The translations under genes were made by a program, and so were the position numbers. A model generated the notes under the pieces. That model ran no database searches. It had not been told where the DNA came from and was given only the letters and a program-made list of their open reading frames with translations. From positions 1-32,036 of the forward strand of contig CAZUCI010000031.1 of NCBI GenBank assembly GCA_964619485.1: 32,036 nucleotides of DNA. Reading direction: 5' to 3'. Shown one piece after another: positions 30,736 to 32,036 of this stretch; position 1 is the stretch's first letter; each line of letters starts with the position of its first letter. This DNA comes from UBA2882 sp964619485 (GTDB taxonomy: Bacteria; Bacillota; Clostridia; Lachnospirales; Lachnospiraceae).

Positions 30736-31710
30736 ATGAATCAGAGAATTTCAAAAAGCAGATTTCAGATTGCCCGGAGATTTTTAATCTTCTGGTGTCT
30801 TTTTATTGGAATTGGAGCAGTGGGTGGAGCAATGGGAATGCTTATTGACCCAAATGGAAAGGCAATGGGGATGGATGGCATGCTTCCCTATTTTCAAAAG
30901 CTTCCTTTTGCAAAATATGTATTTCAAAATTTTATTTTTTCAGGAATCTCTTTGTTGATTGTAAATGGTCTGACCAATTTGTCAGCTGCTTTTTTACTGC
31001 TTAAACAAAAGAAGGCCGGAGTGATTTGTGGAATGCTCTGGGGCATTACACTGATGCTTTGGATTTGCATTCAGTTCTATATGTTTCCAGCAAATTTATG
31101 GGATATTTTCTATTTTGCATTTGGACTTATTCAGTTTCTGACAGGATATGCGTCACTGGTATTTTACGAGCAGGAGCATTTCACATTTGAACCGGCTGAT
31201 TACAAAAATATTGGAAAATATGCAGAGGAAAAGCCTTTTCTCGTGCTGTACTTTTCCAGACTTGGTTATACACAGAAGGTTGCCTATGAGGTGGCTGATG
31301 AGCTTGGGGCAGACATTGAGGAGGCAATTCCGGACGAAAAGACGGATGGGACACTTGGCTTTTGGTGGTGTGGCCGCTTTGGAATGCATGGCTGGCCAAT
31401 GCCTGTAAAGCCTCTGCAGTCGGCCGTGGGAGCCTATGAGCATGTAATTTTGGTCTCTCCAATCTGGGTGTTTTCTGCCGCGGCTCCGGCTAAGGGAATT
31501 GCAGAACAGATCAAGGGGAAGGTCAGTGAAATTTCTTATGTATTTGTACATTTTAATCCATGGCTTCCAGCAGGAGCGGCAAGGCAGCTGGATCAGATTT
31601 TACAAATCAGCCACAGAAAAATAAAAAGTGTCCGCTGTAATCTTGGACACTTTTATGAGAGCAGGAATCAGGATTTTATCCAAGGACGAAACACACAAGC
31701 GGGATTGTAA
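30736..31710 (+). CDS. Membrane protein fused to a flavodoxin-like domain
   Basis: A 324-residue fusion. Residues 10-145 contain four hydrophobic spans. Residues 165-310 resemble a flavodoxin: V-L-Y-F-S-R-L-G-Y-T-Q-K-V-A is the FMN phosphate loop, followed by S-P-I-W-V-F-S for the second flavin-contact loop. The domain would face the cytoplasm and carry electrons. GGGGGAG precedes the ATG. The C-terminus overlaps both a hairpin (31624-31654) and the converging AEC gene by 35 bp. Redox partners are unknown. Confidence 0.78.
   Translation: MNQRISKSRFQIARRFLIFWCLFIGIGAVGGAMGMLIDPNGKAMGMDGMLPYFQKLPFAKYVFQNFIFSGISLLIVNGLTNLSAAFLLLKQKKAGVICGMLWGITLMLWICIQFYMFPANLWDIFYFAFGLIQFLTGYASLVFYEQEHFTFEPADYKNIGKYAEEKPFLVLYFSRLGYTQKVAYEVADELGADIEEAIPDEKTDGTLGFWWCGRFGMHGWPMPVKPLQSAVGAYEHVILVSPIWVFSAAAPAKGIAEQIKGKVSEISYVFVHFNPWLPAGAARQLDQILQISHRKIKSVRCNLGHFYESRNQDFIQGRNTQAGL
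31624..31654. terminator. Terminator hairpin inside the end of the flavodoxin-fusion gene
   Basis: AAAAGTGTCC (31624-31633) and GGACACTTTT (31645-31654) form a perfect 10-bp stem with an 11-nt loop. It lies 22 bp past the AEC gene stop on the minus strand, where it would act, and inside the coding sequence of the plus-strand gene. Confidence 0.7.
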
Positions 31711-32036
31711 GGATGGATGCGAGTGTGGTGACAAAAACCTGTCCCCCGGCGTAATCGCCATCACTTCCCTGTGAGGAAGCAAACATGATGATGGAGGTCA
31801 TTGCCGGCATCGAGCTTAAGACGCCGATTGCCAGCTGAATATCTCCCTGCATTGCCGGGAAAAATCCCAGTGTATAGTACAAAGCAATTGGAAAAAGAAC
31901 CATTTTTAAAAGAATTGTTCCATAAAATTCCAGGTGACGGAGATATTTGAAAAGCGGAATATAGCAGAAAAATGCACCCAGATAAATCATGGCAAGGGGC
32001 GTTGTTGTTGAACCTATTTTGGTCAGTGCACTGTTA
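31676..32036 (-). CDS. AEC-family transporter, 3' part only
   Basis: The minus-strand frame stays open to the window edge, so the gene starts outside. The visible 120 residues hold S-T-T-T-P-L-A-M-I-Y-L-G-A, typical of auxin efflux carrier proteins, and three or four membrane spans, ending T-L-A-S-I-L-T-I-P-L-V. AEC proteins carry organic anions such as malate or lactate. An internal Met at 31988-31990 is not the start. Confidence 0.82.
   Translation of the reverse strand, partial: NSALTKIGSTTTPLAMIYLGAFFCYIPLFKYLRHLEFYGTILLKMVLFPIALYYTLGFFPAMQGDIQLAIGVLSSMPAMTSIIMFASSQGSDGDYAGGQVFVTTLASILTIPLVCFVLG

Noticed and set aside
31600..31710. Frameshift near the end of the flavodoxin-fusion gene
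   Set aside because: A stop in another frame falls just before the hairpin, but the actual frame still reads like a flavodoxin C-terminus (K-S-V-R-C-N-L-G), so no frameshift is needed.

Overview
The window looks like chromosomal DNA from an anaerobic gut-type Clostridia, most likely Lachnospiraceae. The reasons are moderate-to-low GC, strong AGGAGG-type ribosome binding sites, an [FeFe] hydrogenase joined to a reverse-type rubrerythrin, a T-box leader, a Bacillus-type LexA box and proteins of Lachnospiraceae character. No tRNA, rRNA, CRISPR array, insertion sequence or phage module was recognised. Genus cannot be given from sequence alone.

Layout. 1-1942: a two-cupin protein with an uncertain 5' end and a LacI-family regulator. 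2089-5787: a GntR(YtrA-type)-ABC transporter-CPBP protease cluster whose ATPase carries two in-frame nonsense codons. 5852-10256: housekeeping genes (EamA exporter, peptidase T, HflX, exodeoxyribonuclease III). 10257-11180: a gene-free stretch of almost 1 kb packed with tandem and inverted repeats. 11232-14638: two G3E (CobW-type) metallochaperone GTPases followed by a TerB-AAA+ ATPase. 14717-16771: a hydrogenase-rubrerythrin fusion. 16779-19975: a tryptophan-type T-box leader controlling a TrpXYZ-type ABC transporter. 20024-20449: an XRE regulator on the minus strand. 20602-23429: an operon with a LexA-box promoter, holding a radical SAM DNA-repair-type protein, its partner family and a histidine phosphatase. 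23454-25525: a YczE-type membrane protein and an accessory PDDEXK nuclease. 25861-31710: ZIP transporter, double HD/HD-GYP protein with a premature stop, D-lactate dehydrogenase, EamA transporter, histidine phosphatase and a membrane-flavodoxin fusion. 31676-32036: the 3' part of an AEC transporter on the minus strand, running off the window.

Genes that appear to work together are the GntR/ABC/CPBP set (envelope stress or peptide immunity), the G3E pair with the AAA+ protein (metal delivery plus remodelling), TrpXYZ under its T-box (tryptophan uptake when tRNA-Trp is uncharged), and the LexA-box rSAM/DUF4130 pair (DNA damage response).

The observations most worth a second look are: the LexA-box promoter on the rSAM pair, which seems to give a nearly leaderless mRNA; the hydrogenase-rubrerythrin fusion that keeps an internal ribosome site; an exact 18-bp palindrome duplicated within the PDDEXK gene; a family of 34-nt inverted-repeat elements; and three nonsense codons in otherwise intact frames, all explainable as G:C to T:A changes.
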